Source of the DNA: Methylococcaceae bacterium
GTDB taxonomy: Bacteria > Pseudomonadota > Gammaproteobacteria > Methylococcales > Methylomonadaceae
Direction of reading: 5' to 3'
Assembly (NCBI GenBank): GCA_013140705.1
Contig: JABFSH010000063.1
Span: forward strand, 1-47,103
DNA: 47,103 bases
How positions within the stretch are numbered: the first letter of the stretch is position 1; the number at the start of each line of letters is the position of its first letter. Below are positions 6,543 through 15,628 of the stretch, one piece after another. A program made the translations under genes and the position numbers. Below the pieces are notes generated by a model. The model saw only the letters and a list, made by a program, of their open reading frames with translations, had not been told where the DNA came from and made no database searches.

Positions 6543-7885
6543 TTTTCTCGCAAGCCTCTGTCTACGGTGACCCAAATAGCGCGTTGGCCCCGTTTTTTTC
6601 GGATGGCTTTGATGGAACCGGTAATCGTGGTGCCGACATTAATCAGCCAGTAGACCACCGGATACCAGATCATCCAGTAGTAATATCGTGCGGTGCCTCC
6701 CGTTAAATATTCATAACGTGCGTCGATGGCAAGGCTAACGCCAAACTGAATCAGACAGGTTACACTGAGCAGCATGCTGGTCCAACTGGGGCTTAAATCA
6801 TGTAACGATTCGGTGGTCGATTCATTGAGCAATTCCACGGGCCAATAGAGCAGACCGGCCATAATCAGAAATGACCATAATATACTGATTAAACATTCGG
6901 CATATAAAATCCACATACCGCGGGCTGACCAGCAAAACAGGGCGTGAAAATAGCGTAGTAATACTTCCGTGCCGCCTTGTGCCCAGCGAACGCGTTGCTT
7001 CCACAAGCCGTGCAAGGTTTCAGGCATCAGTACCCAGCATAGGGCATTCGGTTCAAATAAAATAGTCCAGCCGGCTAATTGCAGTTTCCAGCTGATATCG
7101 ATGTCTTCCGTCACCATGTCGTTGCTCCAGTAGCCGACATCGTGCAAGGCTGATTTACGGAAGGCCGCGATCACTCCGGAAACAGTAAAAACGCGGCCAT
7201 ACGTTCTCTGTGCGCGTTTAATCATGCCGACAATGGCGGAAAACTCGCCGACCTGAATGCGGCCCAATAAAGTTGACCGGTTGCGGATGCGTGGGTTGCC
7301 GGTAATGGCGCCGACACCCGGATTATTCAGGAAAGATTTAACCATCCAGGCAATCGCTTCGGGCGCTAATAAGGCATCGCCGTCGATACAGACCAGTAAC
7401 TCACTGTTAGCCAATAAGGCGGCTGTTCGCAAGCCCATGGCCTTGCCTTGATTGCTTGCCAGATTCACCACGCGTAATTTACCGTAGTGTTGAGCTAGTT
7501 CGTTCAATACGTCCAGTGTATTGTCATTGCTACCGTCATTGACGGCGATGATTTCAAAATTGGGGTATTTCTGACGTTTTAGAATCTCAATGGTTTCACG
7601 AATATTCTCACCTTCGTTATAACAGGGAATCAGCACCGAAACCGGCGGGTAAATTGATAATTCCGGCAAATGTTCGGCATTGCCGTGTTGCCGCCATTCA
7701 TAACGAAAATAAAAAATAATGGCGCCGAACATCCAGATATAGGCCATAAATAAGGGGTAATAATAAATAAACCATTCGATGATGGTGTCGAATGATCCCC
7801 AGGCCGTCACGACGCTCAGTCCCTTACTGTCGAGCAATTGAGTAAATCTTGACAGATCGGTATTCGTTATGAAGAAGATCTTCAT
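6539..7885 (-). CDS. pgaC: PgaC poly-N-acetylglucosamine synthase
   Basis: A 448-residue family-2 glycosyltransferase embedded in the inner membrane. It polymerises UDP-GlcNAc into poly-beta-1,6-GlcNAc. N-terminal helices (about 35-62) precede the catalytic domain: VNDGSNDNT near 115, the DGD metal site at 168-170, the TED base motif at 259-261 and QxxRW at 297-301. Further membrane helices follow (from about 310 to 425). The length is close to E. coli PgaC (441). The first residues before the membrane helix are unusual and the ribosome binding site is weak, so the start could lie slightly downstream. It lies 36 bp after pgaB and overlaps pgaD by 4 bp. Confidence 0.9.
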   Translation of the reverse strand: MKIFFITNTDLSRFTQLLDSKGLSVVTAWGSFDTIIEWFIYYYPLFMAYIWMFGAIIFYFRYEWRQHGNAEHLPELSIYPPVSVLIPCYNEGENIRETIEILKRQKYPNFEIIAVNDGSNDNTLDVLNELAQHYGKLRVVNLASNQGKAMGLRTAALLANSELLVCIDGDALLAPEAIAWMVKSFLNNPGVGAITGNPRIRNRSTLLGRIQVGEFSAIVGMIKRAQRTYGRVFTVSGVIAAFRKSALHDVGYWSNDMVTEDIDISWKLQLAGWTILFEPNALCWVLMPETLHGLWKQRVRWAQGGTEVLLRYFHALFCWSARGMWILYAECLISILWSFLIMAGLLYWPVELLNESTTESLHDLSPSWTSMLLSVTCLIQFGVSLAIDARYEYLTGGTARYYYWMIWYPVVYWLINVGTTITGSIKAIRKKRGQRAIWVTVDRGLREK

Positions 7886-7921
7886 ACCGTCATTCGATTA
7901 AAATTGAACATGAAAAAACCG

Positions 7922-9832
7922 TTATTGCGAAACAGACAGTGAAAAGTAGTGTTGTATATCCGCCAGTCGCGGCTGATCTTTATACACATTGTCGGGATAA
8001 TAACCCAGATGAATGGCGCCCAGCTTTTTTAATAATTCTAGTTGCGCAATGAAAGTCGGCATGGGCAGTTTCTCTTGCGTTTTCCAATTGACCGCCTGCA
8101 GTTCAAACACCGTTTTATTGATGCCATCGGCGTGTTTGCCGGCCGCTTTCACCAATTGAGTTAGCCAGGTGTCGGGATCATCAGCTTCCTCCATAAAGGG
8201 CATGGCTTCAATCGCGACATAGTCATAATGTTTCAAAAACGAATCATAAGATTGGGCGTACCATTCTTCACTGTACGGTTTCAATAAAGGTAATGCGTAC
8301 ATGTTGCGGGCGGTTTTGATATAGGGACGATAATAGCGGACGCGATGTGTCAGTTCATCGGTGAATTGATTGATCAGTTCCGTTTTGTGTTGCGCCCAGG
8401 CCATACGCATTTGTGAGCTGTTGTGTAGTTTGTCAAATTGGTCGGGAAGCCCCCAAACGCTCCGGGTGTAGGCCAGGGCAAACGGTGAGGCGTCCTCATA
8501 GTCGGATAAAATGCCATCATCGTGGAAAAGAATGCCGTCAAAATTACAATGTTTGGCCAGATCCTCATAGATCTCGCCAATGAACTGGCGTGCTTCCGGA
8601 TGGAAAGGCGACAGGCGTGTGTAAATATGTCGGGATTTTTGTGCCTTGCCATCGCGCCATTCCTGGACATACCAGTCGGTCGGCAATTTGTGTTGATAGG
8701 CCAGTATGGGCATCCACGCGTAAACTTTAACGCGGGCAACATTCTTTAATTGCCAGGCTACGCGATTGAATAAATCCTGTTTTACGGGCAAATGTCGATT
8801 GGGAAAATAAAGTGCGTCGGCATTGCCATCACCATCAGGGTCGGAATAGGCCTGCAGAAACACCGTATTTATCTGCATGTTCTTGATGCGTTTCACAACA
8901 TCATCCAGGTTATGTTCGGTTTGTTTGGGGTCTTTATCGTAGAGATAATCCATGTCCAGATGGGCAACCCGCAAGGTATTGTTGCTGCGTTGGGTACTGA
9001 TCATGTCCGCGAATTCCGGAAGCACAGGGTTGCTGACAATGATCAACCGACGTAATGTAGCCAGGTCAGCCAGGGTATTGCTGCCGTCATTCAGTTCCAT
9101 CGTTATCGACATGCCGGCTTCGCGCGCAGCATCGACGGTGATTGCGTTATATTCTCCAAAAGGCCATACCAACACCCGGGGTCTGATACCGGTGTGCTGG
9201 AAAATAAATTCCGAACTTTTTTGTAGTGACTGGTGAATACGTTGGCGGTATTGCTCATCGTTTTCATAACGGGCAGGGGCTTTATAATATTGCCGCGTGA
9301 CTGCAGAAGCCTGGGTGTTGCCCTGCGGATTGGCGAGTATGGCGTGGTGCAAGTCATAGCTGTGTGAGGCAATTTCAACAAGTCCGGATTCCTGTATTTC
9401 CCTGACCTGGTCCCAGCTCAACAACTGTTTGCCGGGTTCATCCGGTTTTTCAGTGCCCTCCATCCAGTTGCCGACCAAGGCAATGGTTGCGGGATAGCGG
9501 TGCTTTTTTAAGAGTGGGAAGACCCGGGTATAAAAGCTCTGATAGCCGTCATCAAATGTCAACAATATTCCTTTATTCGGCATCGAAGCTTTGCCGGCTG
9601 CTGCATCCAGCAGGCGTTGCACGCTAATGATCTGGTATCCGTTTTTGTTCAGCCAGGCGAGTTGTTCTTCAAGATGATCAATACTGACATCCATAGCGTT
9701 GAAAGGGGGTTTGGCGCCTTCAGCACCGACGATATCATGATAATTCAGTATCAGAAATTGGGGTTCATTTGCGCGTGCGATGCTGACGATACAGGTGAAT
9801 AGCAGTAACAAGAATATTTTTTTGCAAGGCAT
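7922..9832 (-). CDS. pgaB: PgaB poly-GlcNAc deacetylase/hydrolase
   Basis: A 636-residue two-domain protein, close to E. coli PgaB (672). Residues about 25-290 are a carbohydrate esterase 4 deacetylase with LILNYHDIV, the TFDDGYQSFY motif and ASHSYDLHH carrying the metal histidines. Residues about 300-625 are the glycoside-hydrolase-like C-terminal domain (HLDMDYLYDKDPKQTEHNL, ILFHDDGILSD). It partially deacetylates the polymer during export. The signal sequence (MPCKKIFLLLLFTCIVSIARANE) suggests cleavage after ARA. Cys14 follows LFT, a poor lipobox, so the protein may be soluble rather than an outer-membrane lipoprotein as in E. coli. First gene of pgaBCD; the porin gene pgaA is absent from both sides. 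Confidence 0.9.
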   Translation of the reverse strand: MPCKKIFLLLLFTCIVSIARANEPQFLILNYHDIVGAEGAKPPFNAMDVSIDHLEEQLAWLNKNGYQIISVQRLLDAAAGKASMPNKGILLTFDDGYQSFYTRVFPLLKKHRYPATIALVGNWMEGTEKPDEPGKQLLSWDQVREIQESGLVEIASHSYDLHHAILANPQGNTQASAVTRQYYKAPARYENDEQYRQRIHQSLQKSSEFIFQHTGIRPRVLVWPFGEYNAITVDAAREAGMSITMELNDGSNTLADLATLRRLIIVSNPVLPEFADMISTQRSNNTLRVAHLDMDYLYDKDPKQTEHNLDDVVKRIKNMQINTVFLQAYSDPDGDGNADALYFPNRHLPVKQDLFNRVAWQLKNVARVKVYAWMPILAYQHKLPTDWYVQEWRDGKAQKSRHIYTRLSPFHPEARQFIGEIYEDLAKHCNFDGILFHDDGILSDYEDASPFALAYTRSVWGLPDQFDKLHNSSQMRMAWAQHKTELINQFTDELTHRVRYYRPYIKTARNMYALPLLKPYSEEWYAQSYDSFLKHYDYVAIEAMPFMEEADDPDTWLTQLVKAAGKHADGINKTVFELQAVNWKTQEKLPMPTFIAQLELLKKLGAIHLGYYPDNVYKDQPRLADIQHYFSLSVSQ

Positions 9833-10018
9833 ATGGTGGAAAACGGTCCGGATAAGAGATGGATTTAATGGCGCTTTTAAACGCAGGGATTTATCAATCG
9901 TAAAATATCAACAATGGAGAAAATGCATTGGGATTTTATAGTTGCGCAGGCGGGGTTGGAGCTTTTGCATAAACCGGCAGGGAAATACGCAGGGTTTATC
10001 AAGCATATAGAATGGTCA

Positions 10019-10810
10019 TCAAGGTGCAATCATGCCGTTGTGTAGATAGCTTTCGGCGTAGTTGAAAACAATGTCCGCGTCGGGTAGCACGAGTCCAGCC
10101 TCTTTGTCTCTGTAATCAAGGCGAAATAGTATATCTTTAATGAGATTGATTCGGGCCGATTGTTTATTATCCGCCCTGACAATCGTCCAGGTCGCACTCA
10201 AGTGATGGGTTCTCGCCAGCATCACGTTCCGAGCCAGACTGTAGGCATCCCAATGTTTTTGGGCTTCTTTGTCGATAGGGCTTATTTTCCATTGTTTGAG
10301 GGGATTTTGTGAACGGTCTTTCAAACGCTTTTTCTGTTCACCTTTGCTGATATCCAGATAATATTTCAATAATTTGATACCGGATCGCACCAGCATTTGT
10401 TCATATTCCGGCACGGTCTCAAGAAACTCATGGTATTGGTCTTCGCTGCAGAATCCCATTACGCGTTCAACGCCGGCCCGGTTATACCAGCTGCGGTTGA
10501 ACAACACCATTTCCTGTGCACTGGGCAGGTGTTGGGTAAAGCGCTGAAAATACCAGGTTCCCAGATCCCGGTCGGACGGTTTTCCCAACGCCACAACGCG
10601 CGTTTCTCGCGGACTCAGATATTGAATAATGCGTTTAATCGTGCCGTCTTTGCCGCCGGCATCACGACCTTCGAAGATGATCAAAATTCTCTCATTATTT
10701 TTGATGATATGTTTTTGCAGTTTCACCAATTCTATTTGCAGTAGCCGGAGCGTAGATTTATAGTCGTCTTTGTCGGTGCTGGTGTTGTGTTTATTTGACA
10801 TATTCGCCAT
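10019..10810 (-). CDS. ppk2: Polyphosphate kinase 2
   Basis: A 263-residue class I PPK2, which transfers phosphate between polyphosphate and nucleoside diphosphates. Seen motifs are the Walker A-like GRDAGGKDGTIKRI (about residues 49-62), RETRVVALGKPSDRD, the Walker B region MVLFNRSWYNRAGVERVMGF, and the lid region around KKRLKDRSQNPLKQWKISP. The ATG at 10810 gives MANMSNKH; the second ATG nine bases downstream is also possible, and neither has a strong Shine-Dalgarno. It is not clearly in an operon: pgaB starts 186 bp downstream and yajD ends 72 bp upstream. Confidence 0.9.
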   Translation of the reverse strand: MANMSNKHNTSTDKDDYKSTLRLLQIELVKLQKHIIKNNERILIIFEGRDAGGKDGTIKRIIQYLSPRETRVVALGKPSDRDLGTWYFQRFTQHLPSAQEMVLFNRSWYNRAGVERVMGFCSEDQYHEFLETVPEYEQMLVRSGIKLLKYYLDISKGEQKKRLKDRSQNPLKQWKISPIDKEAQKHWDAYSLARNVMLARTHHLSATWTIVRADNKQSARINLIKDILFRLDYRDKEAGLVLPDADIVFNYAESYLHNGMIAP

Positions 10811-10882
10811 TTGAAGTAACGTTGGAGAAGTATCGACCGGTTTACCTGAACAATAGCAGTTGTTGAGTGTTCCTGCTTAAGA

Positions 10883-11266
10883 TCACTTGTCTTTGTTTAA
10901 CAGGGATTGCAGATTGGCAAAAGGATTATGAGTCGCAACAGATGTTGAGGATTTTCCTGCCTGCGAGCCCTTGCTAAAACGGGTTTCTTCGTATCGGGCA
11001 TGTTCGTTGTCATGACAATACAGACAGAGTAATTCCCAGTTGCTGCCGTCCGCAGGATTGTTGTCATGATTATGGTCTTTATGATGGACTGTCAGTTCAG
11101 TCAGGTTTTTATGCGTAAATTCCCGCGCACATCGACCGCATATCCAGGGATAGAGCTTTAAGGCCTGTCCTCGATAGGATTGCTCCCTCAGTTCCTGATT
11201 GCGTCTCGCCTCAATGACGATTTGATCAAGTTTGTCTTTAGCGGATGAAGTTTTTTTTAATGTCAT
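10883..11266 (-). CDS. yajD: YajD-like HNH nuclease family protein
   Basis: A 127-residue protein with an HNH/zinc finger. CGRCAREF and CLYCHDNEH supply two CxxC pairs, and LTVHHKDHNHDNNP supplies the central histidines, with an N in SNWELLCLYC. E. coli YajD is about 115 residues with the same layout. The biological role of the family is not established; predicted nicking nuclease. The start has AAGGT 6-7 nt upstream. The end of a MITE-like palindrome lies immediately upstream (11278). Confidence 0.85.
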   Translation of the reverse strand: MTLKKTSSAKDKLDQIVIEARRNQELREQSYRGQALKLYPWICGRCAREFTHKNLTELTVHHKDHNHDNNPADGSNWELLCLYCHDNEHARYEETRFSKGSQAGKSSTSVATHNPFANLQSLLNKDK

Positions 11267-11277
11267 GATGTTACCTT

Positions 11278-11379
11278 AGGATTTGGTCAGAAATAATATC
11301 CGTAAAAACACCAAAGACCTACGAGGTTTTTTTAAACCTCGTAGGTCTACAGCAGGGAAGTCATTATTAACCAAATCCT
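11278..11379. repeat. MITE-like palindromic element
   Basis: A 102-bp element bounded by AGGATTTGGT (11278-11287) and its exact complement ACCAAATCCT (11370-11379). At its core is a perfect 15-bp stem, AGACCTACGAGGTTT at 11315-11329 paired with 11334-11348, with a TTTT loop. It contains no gene. Terminal repeats, small size and a strong central hairpin suggest a non-autonomous transposable element or a mobile palindrome. It lies between yajD and the sensor kinase terminus and might also end transcription. Confidence 0.65.
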
Positions 11380-11510
11380 TAGTTTTTATTGCCATGTGGC
11401 CTGACATTTTTCTGAGGGGTTTAAAATTTCCAGTTTTTTCGTCCATGGTTGATCGATCTTGCCTTCAATAACAGATTTTTATGTATTCGGGTTAGAAAAC
11501 TGAACTACGA

Positions 11511-12854
11511 TCAGGGTAAATATACGCTCCATCTCATGCCTCCCAATAAAGCGCTTGTTCCACCTTCCAGCTTACCACCCAGCAACCCAACCAATTCATT
11601 GACGACGGTCATACCGATTCCGTGCCCGTGAATATTTTCATCGGCGCGCACGCCGCGTTTCAGAATTTCACCCAGCTTGCCAGCCGGTATTCCCGGTCCA
11701 TCATCCTCAATGTGTAATAGTACGGAAAACTTGCGTTGGCCTTTCCGATGATTGACCGAAACACTGACTTTGATTTGATGATGGCACCATTTGCAGGCAT
11801 TATCCATGAGGTTGCCAATGATCTCGTACAGATCGCCTTCGCCGCAATAAATCTGACATAACTCGGGAATCTTGATATCGAGCGTGATACCCTTGTCGAT
11901 ATACACTTTTTGCAGGGACGATGTAATTTTTTTGATGATGTCCGACAAATCGGCGGTTTTGGAGGTTATATGTTCGCCTTTTGCCGCAGCACGTTGTAAT
12001 TGATACTCAACAATTTCATCAATTCGGGTAATCTGTTCCTGTACGGTATTTTTATTGACATTAAATGATTCAACACAGCCCCGCAAGATAGCCAGTGGCG
12101 TTTTCAGACTGTGAGCAAGATCAGCCAGACTGTTGCGGTAGCGTTCCATCTGAATTCGTTCATTGGTGATAAATGCATTTAAATGGCCGGCGAGCCCCTC
12201 CAATTCGGTTGCATATTGGCCGTCCAGCTGGTTTTTTTTGCCTTTTTCAACAGCGCCGAGATCTTTTACGATAATGCGTAGCGGTTTAAGACTCCAGCGC
12301 AGCACGGCAAACTGGATTACGACCAGCACTACGCCGATCACCAGTAGCCAATACCGTAAGGTTGTTTGAAAGCGCGCAACTTGAGCTGTTAAAAAACTGG
12401 CGTCTTCTTCAACAGTAAAAATATATTCATGTTCAACGCCGGTTTCGTTTTGCCAAATGACATCGTAATGAAAGGCGTAGCGGTTATGGTCGTCCAAGGT
12501 AAAGATCGAGTGGCCCGGACTGAGTTCAGGAGGCGTCGAGGCATCCAGGCCAATGGCGGACTGAGAATGCCATACCGGCTTTTTCCCCACCGGCTGAATA
12601 AAGGCATACAAACCCGAACCCGGGTTTTCAAAGCGAGGTTCGCGCAAACTGGGCGGCATTTTTAATTCGCCAACATTATTCAATTCCGTCACTGATAACA
12701 GGGAATACACCTGAACCTGAAGCGTTTCTTTCAGATCTTCTTCGGCACTTTCACGAAAGCTTTGTTCGAGTACGACGGAAACCAGGGCGAAAAAAGCGGC
12801 AAGCACCAAACCCTCGGCCACCAGTAATCTAAAACTTAAGGATTTTGTGTGCAT
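11511..12854 (-). CDS. Sensor histidine kinase, PhoQ-like
   Basis: A 447-residue membrane kinase. TM1 is about residues 9-29, a periplasmic sensor follows to about 165, TM2 is about 167-186, then HAMP. The dimerisation domain contains LADLAHSLKTPLAILRG with His248 as phosphorylation site. The ATPase domain has the N box (NLMDNACKWC), G1 (DDGPGIP) and G2 (GHGIGMTVV). The H-box with SLKTPLA and the domain layout are those of the PhoQ/CreC-type family. Partner of the response regulator 32 bp upstream and probably one transcript with the PepSY gene. The signal sensed is not evident from sequence. Confidence 0.88.
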   Translation of the reverse strand: MHTKSLSFRLLVAEGLVLAAFFALVSVVLEQSFRESAEEDLKETLQVQVYSLLSVTELNNVGELKMPPSLREPRFENPGSGLYAFIQPVGKKPVWHSQSAIGLDASTPPELSPGHSIFTLDDHNRYAFHYDVIWQNETGVEHEYIFTVEEDASFLTAQVARFQTTLRYWLLVIGVVLVVIQFAVLRWSLKPLRIIVKDLGAVEKGKKNQLDGQYATELEGLAGHLNAFITNERIQMERYRNSLADLAHSLKTPLAILRGCVESFNVNKNTVQEQITRIDEIVEYQLQRAAAKGEHITSKTADLSDIIKKITSSLQKVYIDKGITLDIKIPELCQIYCGEGDLYEIIGNLMDNACKWCHHQIKVSVSVNHRKGQRKFSVLLHIEDDGPGIPAGKLGEILKRGVRADENIHGHGIGMTVVNELVGLLGGKLEGGTSALLGGMRWSVYLP

Positions 12855-12886
12855 TTATCACTGACAGGTATGGGCATATTGGTTGG

Positions 12887-13564
12887 TTAAGGTTGGTCTG
12901 CCGGTATGCGATAACCGCGGCCCCGTAATGTTTCAATCGGTTTACGGGTGCCGTCCGGATCCAGTTTTTTCCTTAATCGACCGATGAATACTTCAATGAC
13001 ATTGCTGTCTCGATCGAAATCCTCATCGTAGATATGAGCCGTTAACACGGATTTTGAAATGAGTTCTCCCTTACGAAACATCAGGTATTCAAGCACTTTG
13101 TATTCGTAGGCGGTGAGTTCAAGGGGTACGCCGGAGACAGTCACTTCCTGTGCGACAGTATCCAGTTCAATATTGTCATGAGTCAGAACCGGGTGAGCAA
13201 CGCCGGCAGAGCGTCTGATCAGGGCGTTGATCCGGGCCAATAATTCTTCGTAGTGAAAGGGTTTTACCAGATAATCGTCGGCACCGGCTTCCAGACCTTC
13301 GACTTTCTCTTGCCAGCGGCTCCTGGCCGTTAAAATGAGAATCGGTGTGGTTATTTTGTTTTTACGTAAACGCTTTATGAGCTCAATGCCGGAAAAGTCC
13401 GGTAAACCAAGATCAATGACGGCTGCATCGACTGGATATTCCGTGCCCATGAAGTAACCATCACTACCGGTGTGTGCGATGTCGACGGCGAAGCCTTTGT
13501 CAGACAGGAAATGTTGTATTTGCTCGCAGAGCGTGATTTCATCTTCAACAACTAAAAGCCGCAT
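12887..13564 (-). CDS. OmpR-family response regulator, PhoP-like
   Basis: A 225-residue regulator. The receiver domain has acidic residues E7/D8, phospho-acceptor D51 (AAVIDLGLPDFSG), T79-region and K101-region motifs (ILTARSRWQEKVEGLEAGADDYLVKPFHYEEL). The winged-helix DNA-binding domain follows from about residue 125 (LTAYEYKVLEYL, VIEVFIGRLRKKLD, RGRGYRI). It resembles PhoP of Pseudomonas and enterics. It is preceded 24 bp upstream by a PepSY-domain gene and followed by its kinase. Such trios often respond to cations or envelope stress, though that is inference here. Confidence 0.9.
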   Translation of the reverse strand: MRLLVVEDEITLCEQIQHFLSDKGFAVDIAHTGSDGYFMGTEYPVDAAVIDLGLPDFSGIELIKRLRKNKITTPILILTARSRWQEKVEGLEAGADDYLVKPFHYEELLARINALIRRSAGVAHPVLTHDNIELDTVAQEVTVSGVPLELTAYEYKVLEYLMFRKGELISKSVLTAHIYDEDFDRDSNVIEVFIGRLRKKLDPDGTRKPIETLRGRGYRIPADQP

Positions 13565-13588
13565 GTGATTTGATTGGAATGAAGGGAG

Positions 13589-13846
13589 TTAATGAATCGG
13601 ATTGCCGGTTTCAGCATCAATCCGGTAATGTCGGATATGGCCATCAGCGGTCAGCACTTTAATGATATGAATCTCTCGGCCATCAATGATCTCGGTATGG
13701 GCGCCCAGCACGGTCAATTTATGCTCTTTGATGATTTGATGGGTGGCCTGATCGAGACTGACGCGTGTCAGTAACAGATCAGGATCGGCATAACAAGTGT
13801 CTGACAGAGACAAGGCCAGAGCGGCGATTTTAATTAAATTTCTCAT
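13589..13846 (-). CDS. Small periplasmic PepSY-domain protein
   Basis: An 85-residue protein with a signal peptide (MRNLIKIAALALSLSDTCYA, cleavage after CYA) and a single PepSY fold: LDQATHQIIKEHKLTVLGAHTEIIDGREIHIIKVLTADGHIRHYRIDAETG. PepSY modules are often encoded before OmpR-type two-component systems and are thought to modulate protease or sensor activity in the periplasm. It is the first gene of the PepSY-regulator-kinase operon. Confidence 0.82.
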   Translation of the reverse strand: MRNLIKIAALALSLSDTCYADPDLLLTRVSLDQATHQIIKEHKLTVLGAHTEIIDGREIHIIKVLTADGHIRHYRIDAETGNPIH

Positions 13847-13904
13847 GGGGCTTTCAGAGGTCGGTTCATCTTAAAATTCAATTATAGGAAATAATTTTCT
13901 AATC

Positions 13905-13925
13905 GCTCGTGCTGGTATCACGAGC
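13905..13925 (-). terminator. Hairpin between sppA-like gene and the PepSY operon
   Basis: GCTCGTG at 13905-13911 pairs with CACGAGC at 13919-13925 around a 7-nt loop. It lies 70 bp downstream of the S49 peptidase stop, in the gap before the next operon on the same strand. The following sequence is AT-rich but lacks a tight T-run, so it is a weak terminator candidate. Confidence 0.35.
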
Positions 13926-13995
13926 TTAAGTGTCAAGCAGTTCCTTATTTCCGCGTTGATTGTAATCCAGTCGGCTGAATCCAGACTGAATTCCG

Positions 13996-14973
13996 TTAAT
14001 GTAGGGTTATGCCCTGAACCAGGCTGCCGATTGTCTGCCCAAAGGAGGCGCCCAGTTTTCCGGCCAATTTATCGATTAAACGGCCTTGTTTTGTGAAATC
14101 AACCTGATGTTCCGTTCCAATGATATTTTTGGCGACATAATCATCATTGCCAAAATCATCGGCAATGCCCAGTTTTACGCCTTCCTCACCGGTCCAGACC
14201 AGGCCCGAAAACATATCGGGCGTTTCTTTAAGCCGGTCACCGCGGCCTGTTTTTACAGCTGAAATAAATTGTTGATGCACCTGGTCCAATAAACCTTGCA
14301 TGAATTGGGTTTCATCTTGTCTTGGCGGAGAGAATGGATCGAGCATGGCTTTATGGGAACCGGCGGTAAGGAGTCGTCGCTCGATACCCAGTTTTTGCAT
14401 GCTGTCGACAAATCCAAACCCATCCATCAGAACGCCGATCGAACCAATGAGACTGGATGGGTTCACAAAAATTTTGTCGCTGGCTGAAGCGATGTAATAA
14501 CAACCTGACGCGCAAATATCACTGACAACTGAATAAATTGGCAGAGTAGGATGCTCTTTTTTTATGTTCCGGATTTCTTCAAAGACATAATTGGATTGTA
14601 CCGGACTGCCTCCAGGTGAGTTGGCATGTAAGATAATGCCTTTTGTGCTTTTGTCTTTTACTGCATTTCGTAAACTTGCAATGATATCGGCGGCATTGGC
14701 GTCAGTATTTTCTGCAATCATGCCTACCAGGTTAATGACAGCGGTATGGCCTTTGCTGTCTGAACCGAAATCCTTCTCTAACGAGGGATACATGGCTGCA
14801 ACAAAAACAGCAATCAAATATACCAACATCATCGATTTGAAAAAAACCCCCCAACGCCGAGCTCTGGTTTGTTCGGTTATTGAAGCTAATGCTATTTTTT
14901 CAATGATTTCGCGCTCCCAATGTGAGTTTTTGGAAACGCCTAATGAGTTCGAATTATCCTGTTGATTGTCCAT
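13996..14973 (-). CDS. S49 family signal peptide peptidase (SppA-like)
   Basis: A 325-residue single-domain protease with one N-terminal membrane anchor (about residues 44-62) and a periplasmic catalytic domain. Motifs are the oxyanion-region ILHANSPGGSP (about 114-124), the nucleophile Ser156 in SDICASGCYYIAS and the general-base Lys208 in TAGSHKAMLDPF. The family digests cleaved signal peptides. The length matches the short SppA form rather than the tandem 618-residue E. coli SppA. It starts 4 bp after the HAD phosphatase stop, in the rluC-gph-sppA order common in gammaproteobacteria. Confidence 0.9.
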   Translation of the reverse strand: MDNQQDNSNSLGVSKNSHWEREIIEKIALASITEQTRARRWGVFFKSMMLVYLIAVFVAAMYPSLEKDFGSDSKGHTAVINLVGMIAENTDANAADIIASLRNAVKDKSTKGIILHANSPGGSPVQSNYVFEEIRNIKKEHPTLPIYSVVSDICASGCYYIASASDKIFVNPSSLIGSIGVLMDGFGFVDSMQKLGIERRLLTAGSHKAMLDPFSPPRQDETQFMQGLLDQVHQQFISAVKTGRGDRLKETPDMFSGLVWTGEEGVKLGIADDFGNDDYVAKNIIGTEHQVDFTKQGRLIDKLAGKLGASFGQTIGSLVQGITLH

Positions 14974-14977
14974 AAAG

Positions 14978-15628
14978 TTACCTTAGATGAGCCAGTAATT
15001 GTGTAGGCTGCTGTAAACATAACAGCGGCCTGTATTGTTGTAAAAAATCTTCCGAGTGTGCCCCGCATGATACTGCGATAAACGAAATATGGGCATTCAC
15101 AGCCATTTGCAAGTCATGAATCGAGTCACCCACCATCAGTGTTCGATCTTTTGGAACCTTGGCATGCTCAATGAGTTCGTTCAACATGCGCGGATCCGGT
15201 TTCGACGCGGTTTCATCGGCGCATCGAGTTGCACAAAAGAGTTCTTCTGTTCCTGTTGCCTGTAAGGCTTGTTGTAGCCCCGCCCTATTTTTTCCGGTTG
15301 CCACGGCCAGTTGGAAGCCATCCTTATTCAGTTTTACCAGCATGTCATAGACACCGGGGAATAAATCTTCTTTACTGATTTTTTTGGAATGATAGGCTTG
15401 ACTGTAGTGAGCAACCAGTTGTTCCAGAATTTTATTGTCTGCATCGGGAAATAAGGCCTGCATGGCTTTTTTGATGCTCAAGCCAATAACGTCTTTGGCC
15501 GCTTGCCGGTCAGGCATGTCAAGACCACAATGAATGGCGGCATTTTGCAGGCAATTGGCAATCCAGTCGATGGAATTGATCAACGTGCCATCCCAATCAA
15601 AAATGATCAAATCAAATCTGTTCTTCAT
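14978..15628 (-). CDS. HAD-family phosphatase (Gph-like)
   Basis: A 216-residue HAD hydrolase. Motif I is DLIIFDWDGTLINS with the nucleophile Asp near residue 11, motif II VATGKN near 115, and motifs III/IV SKPDPRML...LMVGDSIHDLQMA near 165-185. The cap domain lies between residues 16 and 85. Family members act on phosphoglycolate or other small phosphoesters; the substrate here cannot be read from the sequence. The start overlaps the end of rluC by 17 bp, so translation is coupled. Confidence 0.88.
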   Translation of the reverse strand: MKNRFDLIIFDWDGTLINSIDWIANCLQNAAIHCGLDMPDRQAAKDVIGLSIKKAMQALFPDADNKILEQLVAHYSQAYHSKKISKEDLFPGVYDMLVKLNKDGFQLAVATGKNRAGLQQALQATGTEELFCATRCADETASKPDPRMLNELIEHAKVPKDRTLMVGDSIHDLQMAVNAHISFIAVSCGAHSEDFLQQYRPLLCLQQPTQLLAHLR

